From positions 62,001 to 126,000 of the forward strand of contig NZ_MRCQ01000012.1 of the NCBI RefSeq assembly GCF_002304005.1: a stretch of 64,000 nucleotides of DNA, written 5' to 3'. The notes below the pieces were generated by a model, which made no database searches, was not told the DNA's origin, and saw only the letters and a list, made by a program, of their open reading frames with translations. This DNA is from Flavobacterium sp. ACN6 (lineage in GTDB: Bacteria > Bacteroidota > Bacteroidia > Flavobacteriales > Flavobacteriaceae). The position numbers and the translations under genes were made by a program. Shown one piece after another: positions 25,571-33,565 of the stretch. Each line of letters begins with the position of its first letter. The first letter of the stretch is position 1.

Positions 25571-26806
25571 TTATATAATTTTACCTTCGATAAAAACAGA
25601 TTCAATTAAATTGCTTCCAAAAGCGTATGGAATTTGATAATACGATGAAATAGGTTTTGTTAGTATTAAATTGGCTTTTTTTCCTTTTGTAATACTTCCA
25701 TGGGTTTCTGAAAGTCCCATTGCGTAGGCGCCGTTTATTGTTGCCGCATTTATAGCTTCTTCTGGAGTCATTTTCATTTTAATGCAGGCCGTTGCCACAA
25801 CAAAATTCATATTTCCAGATGGAGTAGAGCCAGGGTTAAAATCTGTTGCTAATGCTATTGGTAATCCCGCTTTGATCATTTCGCGTGCCGGCATGTATGG
25901 AATGCTTAAAAAGTAAGAGCAAGAAGGTAAAGCGACAGGCATTGTTTCTGTGTCTTTTAAAGCTTCAATGTCTTCTGGGTTCATAATCTCAAGATGATCA
26001 ACAGAAAGCGCGTTAAATTTAACGCCAGACTGAATACCTCCAATAGAGTTGAATTGGTTTACGTGAATTTTTGGTTTTAGGCCAAATTCAATTCCTGCCT
26101 GCATGATTTTTTCGGTTTCTTCAACGGAGAAATAACCGCTTTCACAGAAAACATCTACATATTCAGCTAGCTTGTTTTTAGCTATTTCTGGGATCATTTT
26201 ATTGATAATTTCTTCAATATATCCATCTCTATTGTCTTTGTAATGTGTTGGAAAGGCATGTGCACCTAAAAATGTAGCTTTAATAGAAATTGGATAATTC
26301 TCAGCTAATTTTTGAATTACACGAAGCATTTTTAATTCCCCTTCAATAGTTAATCCGTAGCCCGATTTTATTTCAACAGCTCCGGTTCCTAAATGCATTA
26401 CTTCTTCCAAACGAATTTTAGATTGCTCGTAAATTTCTTCTTCTGAAGTTTCATTAAGTTTGTTAGCCGAATTTAAAATACCGCCTCCACGATTGGCAAT
26501 TTCCTCATAAGTTAATCCGTTAATGCGGTCAACAAATTCTTGTTCACGATTTCCTGCGTAAACAATATGAGTGTGACTGTCGCACCAAGCGGGAAGTATT
26601 ACTTTTCCTGATGCATCAATAATTTTGTCAGAATTGATTTTAGGAAGGTTTTCCATTGAGCCGAAATCGGCAATAAGGTTATCTTCTAAAACTAAAAAAG
26701 CATTTTTTATTGTGGGAAGCTCAGCCATTTCTGCTCCTGAAACTTTAGCGATTGAAGTTTCGCGGACTTGGAGGAGTTCTTTTATATTTGTAATTAAAGT
26801 AAGCAT
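25571..26806 (-). CDS. hutI: Imidazolonepropionase
   Basis: Hydrolyses 4-imidazolone-5-propanoate to N-formimidoyl-L-glutamate, the third step of histidine degradation and the one that feeds HutG. It is an amidohydrolase with metal ligands in CDSHTHIVYAGNREQEF near residue 75-91, KSGYGL near 150, KIHVNQF near 243 and the aspartate in ATDFNPGSTPSGNM near 318. Length (411 residues) is typical. The glutaminyl cyclase gene lies upstream on the same strand, separated by a hairpin-forming gap. Confidence 0.95.
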   Translation of the reverse strand: MLTLITNIKELLQVRETSIAKVSGAEMAELPTIKNAFLVLEDNLIADFGSMENLPKINSDKIIDASGKVILPAWCDSHTHIVYAGNREQEFVDRINGLTYEEIANRGGGILNSANKLNETSEEEIYEQSKIRLEEVMHLGTGAVEIKSGYGLTIEGELKMLRVIQKLAENYPISIKATFLGAHAFPTHYKDNRDGYIEEIINKMIPEIAKNKLAEYVDVFCESGYFSVEETEKIMQAGIEFGLKPKIHVNQFNSIGGIQSGVKFNALSVDHLEIMNPEDIEALKDTETMPVALPSCSYFLSIPYMPAREMIKAGLPIALATDFNPGSTPSGNMNFVVATACIKMKMTPEEAINAATINGAYAMGLSETHGSITKGKKANLILTKPISSYYQIPYAFGSNLIESVFIEGKII

Positions 26807-26828
26807 GCGAGTGAATTTAATTATTTAA

Positions 26829-26884
26829 AACACAAATTTCACAAATATCACGAACTAATCCGTGAAATCTGTGAAATTCGTGTT
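26829..26884. repeat. Intergenic hairpin between the glutaminyl cyclase gene and hutI
   Basis: AACACAAATTTCACA and TGTGAAATTCGTGTT form a near-perfect stem, with additional TCACGA/CGTGA pairing inside. It could act as a transcript-stabilising or weak termination hairpin for the minus-strand genes. Confidence 0.6.
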
Positions 26885-26924
26885 TGGTATTTGAAATTTA
26901 AAATATTGAAATTTTATTTCAAAT

Positions 26925-27974
26925 TTATTCTGAAACCGTGATTTCGAATATTTTATCCCAGTATTTTCCAGTAACAAAAATAGTTTTAGTAACAGGATTA
27001 TATGCTATTCCGTTTAAAACTTCGGCATTTTTGCTTTTTACCAATTTACGAAGACCAGATAAATTGATAATTCCTTCAACTGCACCAGATGCGGGATTTA
27101 CAACAGCAATTGCATCTTTCTGCCAAACATTTGCATAGAATTTTCCGTTGATAAGTTCCAACTCATTAATAGCTTTAATTTTTGCAGCTCCAGAATATAC
27201 ATTAATGTAATCAATTAACTTTTGAGTAGCTGGATCCATTTTCCAGATTTTCTCTGTTCCGTCAGAATGATAAATATATTTGTCGTCATGTGTCATTCCC
27301 CAGCCTTCGATATCTTTATCGTATTTAAAAGTTTTTTCCAGCTTAAAAGTATTGGCATCATAAATAAAACCTGTTTTTTCCTGCCATGACAATTGGTATA
27401 TTTTTCCGTTGAAAAAAGTAATTCCTTCTCCAAAATATTCTTTAGGAAGATCGACTTGTTTGATTACTTTTCCCGTTTTGTAATCAACTTCTCTAAAATA
27501 AGAATCTTCTTTTTGTCCCGTGCTTTCAAAAAGTCTTCCATCGTGAAATTCTAAACCTTCTGTAAATGCAGTAGTATCGTGCGGAAAAGTATTTACGATT
27601 TTAAATTTTAAAGCTTTTGGTTCAACATCCGAAACAACTTCAATTCTTTTGGTAGCATCAGAAGAATCTCCACTAAAATAAACAGTAGCTTTTAAGTATT
27701 GATACCCTAATTTTTGATCTAATAATTCAAATCTAAATTCTTCAGCAGCTTTTGTACTTCCAACTCTTTGGTCGTTTACGAAGTAGGCAACGCTGTCGAT
27801 TTCTTTCGATTTAGGGTTTAAAATTCCGATTGTAAGTGCATCTTTTTGCGTTAAATGAGCCGGAAAAGCAGAATCATCGATAGTAAATAAAGAATTTTCA
27901 CTTTTATTTTTATCTCCACATCCAATTAATGTGATTCCTAATAAAATGACAGTTAGGAAGTTATAATTTTTCAT
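26925..27974 (-). CDS. Glutaminyl-peptide cyclotransferase, lipoprotein
   Basis: Converts N-terminal glutamine of exported peptides to pyroglutamate. The lipobox GITLIGCGDK lipidates a cysteine near residue 19. After an N-terminal Ig-like region (about 30-120), the plant-type glutamine cyclotransferase beta-propeller follows. Its motifs are FPHDTTAFTEGLEFHDGRLFESTG near residue 130, LSWQEKTGF near 195, GWGMTHDDKYIYHSDGTE near 225 and ELELINGKFYANVWQ near 272. In Bacteroidota this enzyme may process T9SS or SusD-type exported proteins after signal cleavage before Gln; that role is inference. Confidence 0.88.
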   Translation of the reverse strand: MKNYNFLTVILLGITLIGCGDKNKSENSLFTIDDSAFPAHLTQKDALTIGILNPKSKEIDSVAYFVNDQRVGSTKAAEEFRFELLDQKLGYQYLKATVYFSGDSSDATKRIEVVSDVEPKALKFKIVNTFPHDTTAFTEGLEFHDGRLFESTGQKEDSYFREVDYKTGKVIKQVDLPKEYFGEGITFFNGKIYQLSWQEKTGFIYDANTFKLEKTFKYDKDIEGWGMTHDDKYIYHSDGTEKIWKMDPATQKLIDYINVYSGAAKIKAINELELINGKFYANVWQKDAIAVVNPASGAVEGIINLSGLRKLVKSKNAEVLNGIAYNPVTKTIFVTGKYWDKIFEITVSE

Positions 27975-28029
27975 AGTTTAAAATTTGAATAAGCCAATAT
28001 ACGATGATATTTTTATAGCAGCAAAGCTC

Positions 28030-28059
28030 TTGCAAAAATATAAAAAGATTGTATATTTG
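28030..28059 (+). promoter_or_regulatory. Promoter of the SRP RNA
   Basis: TTG (28030-28032), a 19-nt spacer and an exact TATATTTG (28052-28059), placed a few bases before the predicted RNA 5' end. Confidence 0.75.
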
Positions 28060-28063
28060 CACC

Positions 28064-28158
28064 GGCAAGTCCTACACGACCAGCTCCTGCAGACTCCCCC
28101 AGGATGGGAACATAGCAAGGGTACGCGGTTGAGCGGTGCGATGTAGGTCGCTTGCCAC
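28064..28158 (+). ncRNA. ffs: Signal recognition particle RNA, small bacterial type
   Basis: About 95 nt with terminal stem GGCAAG / CTTGCC and the adjacent CGACC / GGTCG pair. The apical SRP domain contains CCCAGGATGGGAACATAGCAAGGGTA, matching the Ffh-binding loop as it appears in Bacteroidota SRP RNAs. A consensus promoter lies immediately upstream and a run of nine T immediately downstream. It guides co-translational targeting of membrane proteins together with Ffh. Confidence 0.9.
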
Positions 28159-28184
28159 TTTTTTTTAGAATAAATTTAATTTGT

Positions 28185-28213
28185 AATCTTCCTTTTCAGG
28201 AGGATTTTTTTAT
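28185..28213 (+). terminator. Terminator downstream of the SRP RNA
   Basis: AATCTTCC / GGAGGATT stem with one wobble pair, then T-run. It may back up the T-run that ends the SRP RNA. The remaining sequence up to 28334 shows nothing recognisable. Confidence 0.65.
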
Positions 28214-28334
28214 TTTTGGACCTATCTAAAGTTAAATGTTATTGGTTAGAAGTTAAATGCTGTGTATTGTCACTCAGATTAAAGCCGATTCCAAAAACTT
28301 ATAACTATAACCCCAAAACTCATAACTCAACAAA

Positions 28335-29138
28335 ATGAATAAAGTCGTTTTAATTACTGGAGGATCATCAGGGATTGGAAAATCTATTGGTGAATTTTTG
28401 CATCAAAAAGGTTTCGTTGTATACGGAACGAGTAGAAATCCTGAAAAAGTCTTAAATTCAGTTTTTCCTTTAGTTGCTTTGGATGTTCGAAATTCGGAGT
28501 CAATTAAAACTGCTGTTTCTAAAATTATTGAAACTTCTGGCAGATTAGATATTGTGATTAACAATGCAGGAGTTGGAATTACTGGGCCTTTAGAAGAAAT
28601 TCCGACGGAAGAAATTCGCAATAATTTCGAAACCAATTTTTTTGGACCAATTGAAGTTATGAAAGCTGCGCTGCCACAAATGCGTAAACAAAATTCGGGG
28701 CTTATTATAAATATTACATCGATCGCTGGGTATATGGGACTTCCTTATAGAAGTGTTTATTCGGCATCAAAAGGAGCTTTGGAGTTAATTACTGAGGCTT
28801 TGAGAATGGAGGTTAAATCTTTTGGTGTTGAAATTACAAATGTTGCGCCTGGAGATTTTGCAACAAATATAGCAGCGGGACGTTATCATGCGCCGGTTAT
28901 TAAAGATTCTGCATACGAAAAGGTTTATGGCGATGTTTTGGCAACAATGAACGATCATGTTGATGCAGGAAGTAACCCGAATGAGATGGCAGAAGCGGTT
29001 TATAAAATTATTCAAACCAAAAAGCCAAATGTACACTACAAAGTTGGTGCTTTTATGCAGAAGTTTTCTATTGTTTTAAAACGCGCTCTTCCAGATAAAA
29101 TGTACGAAAAAATGTTAATGAATCACTATAAATTATAA
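28335..29138 (+). CDS. Short-chain dehydrogenase/reductase
   Basis: NAD(P)-dependent oxidoreductase of the classical SDR type. The cofactor motif TGGSSGIGKSIG is at residues 8-19, NNAG near 78, the catalytic serine in NITSIAGYMG near 130, and the YxxxK pair in YSASKGALELI near 143-147. The 267-residue length and the C-terminal extension (HYKVGAFMQKFSIVLKRALPDKMYEKML) fit the SDR group acting on lipid-like or steroid-like substrates. The true substrate is unknown. A small membrane protein gene follows 4 nt later. Confidence 0.88.
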   Translation: MNKVVLITGGSSGIGKSIGEFLHQKGFVVYGTSRNPEKVLNSVFPLVALDVRNSESIKTAVSKIIETSGRLDIVINNAGVGITGPLEEIPTEEIRNNFETNFFGPIEVMKAALPQMRKQNSGLIINITSIAGYMGLPYRSVYSASKGALELITEALRMEVKSFGVEITNVAPGDFATNIAAGRYHAPVIKDSAYEKVYGDVLATMNDHVDAGSNPNEMAEAVYKIIQTKKPNVHYKVGAFMQKFSIVLKRALPDKMYEKMLMNHYKL

Positions 29139-29142
29139 TATT

Positions 29143-29349
29143 ATGGATAAGATTACAGAATTATGGCCTACAATTTTTGGCGTTTTAGTTATAGTTTTTA
29201 TTTGGTTTGTAATTCGTAGAATATTCTCTGCTGTAAGTGATAGAATAAATAATTCGGAGATTTACAAAGAAGAAACGGTAAAAGTTCTTCAAGAAATTAG
29301 AGATGAATTGAAAGAGTTAAATAGAAAAAACTCTTCAGGGAATTTATAA
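29143..29349 (+). CDS. Small single-pass membrane protein
   Basis: 68 residues: one transmembrane helix (ELWPTIFGVLVIVFIWFVIRR, about residues 6-26) and a charged amphipathic helix to the C terminus. No signal peptidase site or known domain. It begins 4 nt after the SDR stop codon, so it is almost certainly co-transcribed. Function unknown; a membrane anchor or partner for the SDR enzyme is possible but speculative. Confidence 0.65.
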   Translation: MDKITELWPTIFGVLVIVFIWFVIRRIFSAVSDRINNSEIYKEETVKVLQEIRDELKELNRKNSSGNL

Positions 29350-29473
29350 ATGGTTAATTTTAAGCTGCTTTTGAAAATAAGAATGTTGCCTTTTTTTAAA
29401 CTGAAGTAAATTTCTTGTTTACAATTATTTTGTGAATTTTAGTATAATTTACAAATTGATTTGGTTTTTGAAA

Positions 29474-29502
29474 TTGTTATTGGTATTGATTTCGTAATTT
29501 TG
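29474..29502 (+). promoter_or_regulatory. Promoter of the transaldolase leader
   Basis: TTG (29474-29476), an 18-nt spacer and an exact TAATTTTG (29495-29502). It implies a 5' leader of about 150 nt before the transaldolase ATG at 29658. Confidence 0.65.
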
Positions 29503-29513
29503 CAGCTGAATTT

Positions 29514-29623
29514 GCGTGAGGGATAAAAGCTGATCTGCTGCGACGGAGCGGTAGCCCAACCAGATTTGAAAAGGACGCTCATTAACGTTTTGATGAGTGA
29601 GCCTTTCGTAAATGTGGTCACGC
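29514..29623 (+). ncRNA. Structured 5' leader of the transaldolase gene
   Basis: GCGTGA (29514-29519) pairs with TCACGC (29618-29623) and encloses several potential stems, including a CTCAT/ATGAG hairpin near 29578-29602. The start GAGGGATAAAAGC and the later GGAGCGGTAGCCC resemble the element at 13326, but with the outer pairs changed from CCCG/CGGG to GGG/CCC. This suggests one RNA family with covarying stems. It may be a cis-regulatory leader or a processed RNA. The strand follows its promoter and gene. The rest of the 308-nt gap (29350-29473) shows nothing. Confidence 0.5.
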
Positions 29624-29657
29624 CTAGTTAATCAACACAATTTAAATATAATAGATT

Positions 29658-30314
29658 ATGAAATTTTTTATTGACACAGCTAATTTAGCTCAAATTAAAG
29701 AAGCACAAGCTTTAGGTGTTTTGGATGGTGTAACAACTAACCCGTCTTTGATGGCGAAAGAAGGTATTACCGGAAAAAACAATATTTTAAAGCATTATGT
29801 TGACATTTGCAATCTTGTTGAAGGTGATGTAAGTGCTGAAGTTAATGCGCTTGACTTTGACGGAATGGTTAAAGAAGGTGAGGAGCTGGCTGAATTACAT
29901 GACCAAATCGTTGTAAAACTTCCGATGACTAAGGAAGGTGTTATGGCTGCAAAATATTTTTCTGATAAAGGAATTAAAACTAACGTGACTCTTGTTTTCT
30001 CTGTAGGGCAAGCGCTTTTGGCTGCTAAAGCTGGTGCTACTTATGTTTCTCCGTTTGTTGGTCGTTTAGATGATATTTCTACTGACGGATTGAATTTGAT
30101 TCAAGAAATTAGAGAAGTTTACGATAACTACGGTTACGAAACTCAAATTTTAGCTGCTTCTGTTCGTCACACAATGCATATTGTGAACTGCGCTAAAATT
30201 GGTGCTGATGTTATGACTGGACCTCTTTCTGCAATTTACGGATTATTGAAACATCCTTTAACAGACATCGGTTTAGCTCAATTTATAGCTGACTTTGAGA
30301 AGGGAAATAAATAA
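29658..30314 (+). CDS. Transaldolase / fructose-6-phosphate aldolase family
   Basis: Short (218-residue) transaldolase of the TalC/Fsa type. The Schiff-base lysine is Lys87 in QIVVKLPMTKEG. MKFFIDTANL, GVTTNPSLMAKEG and SPFVGRLDDI are the family signatures. It probably transfers dihydroxyacetone units in the non-oxidative pentose-phosphate pathway, although some members are fructose-6-phosphate aldolases. It is a single-gene unit with its own promoter, structured leader and terminator. Codon use is strongly biased, suggesting high expression. Confidence 0.93.
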   Translation: MKFFIDTANLAQIKEAQALGVLDGVTTNPSLMAKEGITGKNNILKHYVDICNLVEGDVSAEVNALDFDGMVKEGEELAELHDQIVVKLPMTKEGVMAAKYFSDKGIKTNVTLVFSVGQALLAAKAGATYVSPFVGRLDDISTDGLNLIQEIREVYDNYGYETQILAASVRHTMHIVNCAKIGADVMTGPLSAIYGLLKHPLTDIGLAQFIADFEKGNK

Positions 30315-30336
30315 TTATCAGATACTTATAAAATTA

Positions 30337-30376
30337 AAATCGCCTTTTTTCTAACGAGAAAAGGCGATTTTTTTTA
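30337..30376 (+). terminator. Terminator after transaldolase
   Basis: AAATCGCCTTTTTTC pairs with GAGAAAAGGCGATTT, followed by a T-run. Confidence 0.9.
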
Positions 30377-30404
30377 CTTTTATATGAATCTTAAATAGTT
30401 GATT

Positions 30405-30899
30405 ATGAAAGTTGTATTGATAATGTTGTCTTTTTTCGCGGCTAGTTTTTCGGTAAATGCTCAAGCGAAAGTTATTACTTCTGTAAATGAGGCTGGAGAT
30501 GTGGCTACTTATGAATTGGATAGTTCTGTAAAATTTCAAATGCTGGCAAAAGGGCTTCGGTATAATATTACGAGACATGAGTTCAAAGGCCCGGAAATGA
30601 AAAATAGCTACAGGCTGCTTTTGGTTATGGATGGTTTTTATTCGAAAACATTAAATAAAGAAATGACCATTTCTGCGGTTTTAAGTGACGGAAGTGTTAT
30701 TGAGGCCAAAAAGATTATTGAGGATGACGGCTTTTTTGATGGAGCCTGTACTTTGAAAATAAAAGACCCTGAAGCGCTTTTAAAGGCTGATATAGATAAA
30801 GTAATCGTCCATGCTGATAAAGATGTTGTTTATTCTTTATCGGCTAAAAATAAGGCTGTTTTTAAAAAGAATTTAAGTAATGTTATTAGTGCTAGGTAA
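30405..30899 (+). CDS. Secreted protein of unknown function
   Basis: 164 residues from the ATG at 30405 (a TTG two codons upstream is less likely). A signal peptide (VVLIMLSFFAASFSVNAQ) precedes a soluble domain with no motif I can name. It contains many Lys, Asp and Val residues and no cysteine cluster apart from a single Cys in GACTLKIKDPEA. It is probably periplasmic. It starts just after the transaldolase terminator, so it may use a weak promoter in the short gap. Confidence 0.65.
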   Translation: MKVVLIMLSFFAASFSVNAQAKVITSVNEAGDVATYELDSSVKFQMLAKGLRYNITRHEFKGPEMKNSYRLLLVMDGFYSKTLNKEMTISAVLSDGSVIEAKKIIEDDGFFDGACTLKIKDPEALLKADIDKVIVHADKDVVYSLSAKNKAVFKKNLSNVISAR

Positions 30900-31219
30900 A
30901 GGGGCTAAGGTTCTAAGATTCTAAGGTTTTTTATAAAAGATAACTGTTGTTCTGAAAAAAATATCAGTCCCCATTATTATAAAGTTGGAATTTGGAATTT
31001 TTATAATAATAGAATAGATGTAGTAAACCTGACAGGTTTGTTTGAATTAAAAATCCAAATTCCAGTCATTGTAAAGTTGGAATTTGGAATTTAATAAATT
31101 GGAATTTTATAAAAAACCTCTCGGATTTCTTTAAATTAAAAAATTCCAAATCCCAATTAATAAGAATTGGAATTTGGAATTTATCCCAAGTTTTCGGATT
31201 GTTTTTTTTTTATAAATTT
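30900..31219. repeat. Intergenic repeat-rich stretch (TTGGAATTTGG family)
   Basis: The 320-nt gap contains TTCTAAG-type repeats at its start, at least three copies of TTGGAATTTGGAATTT, and an inverted AAATTCCAAATCCCAA. It also has a perfect 15-nt palindrome, AAACCTGACAGGTTT (31025-31039). Similar ATTCCAA repeats are downstream of the ABC-F gene near 49050. No coding potential seen. Confidence 0.6.
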
Positions 31220-32689
31220 TTAGTGACCTCCGCCACCGCCTTCAACGTGGTTGATACCTTGTTTTTTTAATATAATAGGGCAATAGTAGCCGTAGAAACC
31301 TAAGTAAGCAAAACCTAAAAGAGGTACGATATAAGAGAAATGTGTCCACGTAATTCCGAAAATCCCTCCTGGATGAGAAACGTCAAAGTCACAAATACTT
31401 CCTTGAACTAATGGAATAACACCACCTCCAAGAATCATCATGATTAAGAAAGAAGACGCTTTTCCTGTGTTTTTTCCTAAACCTGCAATAGCTAAATCGA
31501 AGATTGACGGCCACATAATAGACAAGAATAAACCTCCTGAAATAAAGAAGAATTTAGCTATTTCTGGATTTGGCCAAACTAAACCTAAAACCATCATTAA
31601 TAACCCTGAAATTCCGAAAAGCATTAAAGTTTTTCCAGCATTTTTACCTCCAACAAAACTTACTGCGATAAACAATAAGATCCAGATTGGGTAAATGTAG
31701 AATGAAGAAACATCATGTGCAGCAAAAATATTTGCTCCAATAATTACTCCAAATGCTAAAGCAGGGACGATGAATTTTAATGCAGTATTTACAAGATTTG
31801 AAGTGTTGAAAACGTTCACACCACCATTCCAACGGCCAATCATTAAACTTCCCCAGTAAAGAGCAATAAATGGTGCAATAGCATCTTCCAGAACGTTTCC
31901 GAATTCTGCAGTATGCAATAAAGCCGGCAAATTACTAATAATTGTAACCTCAGTTCCAACATAAATAAAGATTCCTAACATTCCTAAATAAAGCTGCGGG
32001 TAATCTAAAATATTGAATTTTTCGTGAGCAGTTTTAACTACTTCAACTTCTTCTTTTTCAGGATCTTCGATTTTAGAGAAGTTCATAAAAATGGCAACAA
32101 CAATAAATGCTAAACCAAGAATGATGAAAGGTAATTTGATATCTTCTAATGAAAGTGTAGTGTTTTTGTTGTCTCCCATTCCGAATAAAGCGATTCCTAA
32201 AAGAATAGCTCCAATTGTTGTTCCAAAAGAGTTAATACCTCCTGCTAATGTTAAACGGTGTGCTCCGGTTGCAGGACTTCCCATTTTAATAGCTAACGGA
32301 TTAGCAACAATTTGTTGTATTGAGAATCCTAAACCTACAGTAAATAGAGCTGTTAAAAAGAAAGGGAAACTTTCCATTGTTGCTGCAGGAATGAATAAAA
32401 ATGATCCTACTGCTGAAAGGAGTAAACCAGCAGAAAGGGTTTTTTTATATCCGAATTTTTGTAAAACGTCCATTTTCAAGGATACTAAAAAGAAAATAAT
32501 AGATCCTACGAAGTATGCAGCATAAAAAGCCCAAGCCACTAATTGTGATTGTACTTGCGATAAAGTGAATACTTTTTTGAAAACTGGGATAAGGATATCA
32601 TTGGCAGAACCAACAAAACCCCAAAAGAAGAAGACGATTATCAACGAGATAAACTGCCCCCATTTGGTTTGCACATTTTCTGAACTCAT
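31220..32689 (-). CDS. Sugar:proton symporter of the MFS/FucP family, probably for GlcNAc
   Basis: 489-residue inner-membrane carrier with about twelve hydrophobic segments. The N terminus (LIIVFFFWGFVGSANDILIPVFKKVF) and GSPATGAHRLTLAGGINSFGTTIGA near residue 140 resemble the FucP/NagP-type group. The C terminus ends in a glycine/histidine tail (HVEGGGGGH). It is the outermost gene of the SusCD/NagB/GH20 locus, next to the two-component pair, so uptake of N-acetylglucosamine released by the hexosaminidase is the likely task. Substrate is inferred from context. Confidence 0.8.
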   Translation of the reverse strand: MSSENVQTKWGQFISLIIVFFFWGFVGSANDILIPVFKKVFTLSQVQSQLVAWAFYAAYFVGSIIFFLVSLKMDVLQKFGYKKTLSAGLLLSAVGSFLFIPAATMESFPFFLTALFTVGLGFSIQQIVANPLAIKMGSPATGAHRLTLAGGINSFGTTIGAILLGIALFGMGDNKNTTLSLEDIKLPFIILGLAFIVVAIFMNFSKIEDPEKEEVEVVKTAHEKFNILDYPQLYLGMLGIFIYVGTEVTIISNLPALLHTAEFGNVLEDAIAPFIALYWGSLMIGRWNGGVNVFNTSNLVNTALKFIVPALAFGVIIGANIFAAHDVSSFYIYPIWILLFIAVSFVGGKNAGKTLMLFGISGLLMMVLGLVWPNPEIAKFFFISGGLFLSIMWPSIFDLAIAGLGKNTGKASSFLIMMILGGGVIPLVQGSICDFDVSHPGGIFGITWTHFSYIVPLLGFAYLGFYGYYCPIILKKQGINHVEGGGGGH

Positions 32690-32863
32690 AATAATAAGGT
32701 TAATTTTTTATTTTATTGTTTTTTGAAGACCGTAAATATATTTGTTAGGATTATCAAAAAAAAATAAAAAGGTATAAATAATGTTAAATTTATACCAACG
32801 GCACTCTTTTTTCAACAAAGTGTTAATTTTAACCTCTTTAGAAAATGTAATTTGTAATTATAT

Positions 32864-33565
32864 TTACTCTAAAATTTTATTTTTGACCTCTTTACTGTAG
32901 TTTCTTCCTATTGGAATGTTGTAAGATTGGATCTGAACACGGTTTCCTTCTATGGATTTTACCTTATTTAGTGCAATTACATACGATTTGTGGATTCTAA
33001 CAAAGCGATCGGCAGGGAGTTCTTCAGATAAAGATGTAAGAGATTTATGTGTAATATAGGTTTTATCAGGTGTGACAACTTTAATGTATTCTTTCATTCC
33101 TTCGACAAACAAAATTTCCTCAATATTAATTTTCATCATTTTTTTATCTACCTTAATAAAAATATGAGAATCACCTTTTGTAGTTTCAACTTTAATATTG
33201 TTTTTGAGATTGTATTCGGTTGTAATTTTATTGATGCATTTAATAAATCTCGGAAGCGGAATAGGTTTCACTAAATAATCTAAAACATCGAGATCATAAC
33301 TTTCGGCAGCAAATTCTCTAAAAGCAGTTGTAATGATAACTTTGGTTTTGTTTTCTATTAGACTAATAAGTTCAAAACCTGTCATCATAGGCATGTTGAT
33401 ATCAAGAAAGACGGCATCGACAGGTGTACTGTTGATAAAATCCAGCGCCTCTAAAGAGTTATTGAATGTTCCTATAACTTCAAAATCTGTAAAATTGGTG
33501 AAATAATTTTGCAGGACTTTGATCGCTAATGGTTCATCATCAATTAACACGCATTTAATCTTCAT
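32864..33565 (-). CDS. LytTR-family response regulator
   Basis: Receiver domain with Asp55 as phosphorylation site (AVFLDINMP) and acidic pocket DDE near residues 9-11. A C-terminal LytTR DNA-binding domain follows (about 135-233), with FVEGMKEYIKVVT, TLMSLSEEL-like sequence and RIHKSYVIALNKV. It overlaps the upstream kinase gene by 11 nt, showing translational coupling. It probably controls the adjacent sugar transporter and SusCD genes, as similar LytTR systems do in flavobacterial chitin loci; this is inference from context. Confidence 0.92.
   Translation of the reverse strand: MKIKCVLIDDEPLAIKVLQNYFTNFTDFEVIGTFNNSLEALDFINSTPVDAVFLDINMPMMTGFELISLIENKTKVIITTAFREFAAESYDLDVLDYLVKPIPLPRFIKCINKITTEYNLKNNIKVETTKGDSHIFIKVDKKMMKINIEEILFVEGMKEYIKVVTPDKTYITHKSLTSLSEELPADRFVRIHKSYVIALNKVKSIEGNRVQIQSYNIPIGRNYSKEVKNKILE

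Noticed and set aside
28064..28158. tRNA or other small RNA instead of SRP RNA
   Set aside because: No cloverleaf or T-loop motif; the CCCAGGATGGGAACATAGCAAGGGTA apical region fits SRP RNA.
32091..32525. Plus-strand frame of 144 codons inside the sugar transporter gene
   Set aside because: Antisense to a transporter with clear membrane segments; the composition is that of a reverse-complemented gene.
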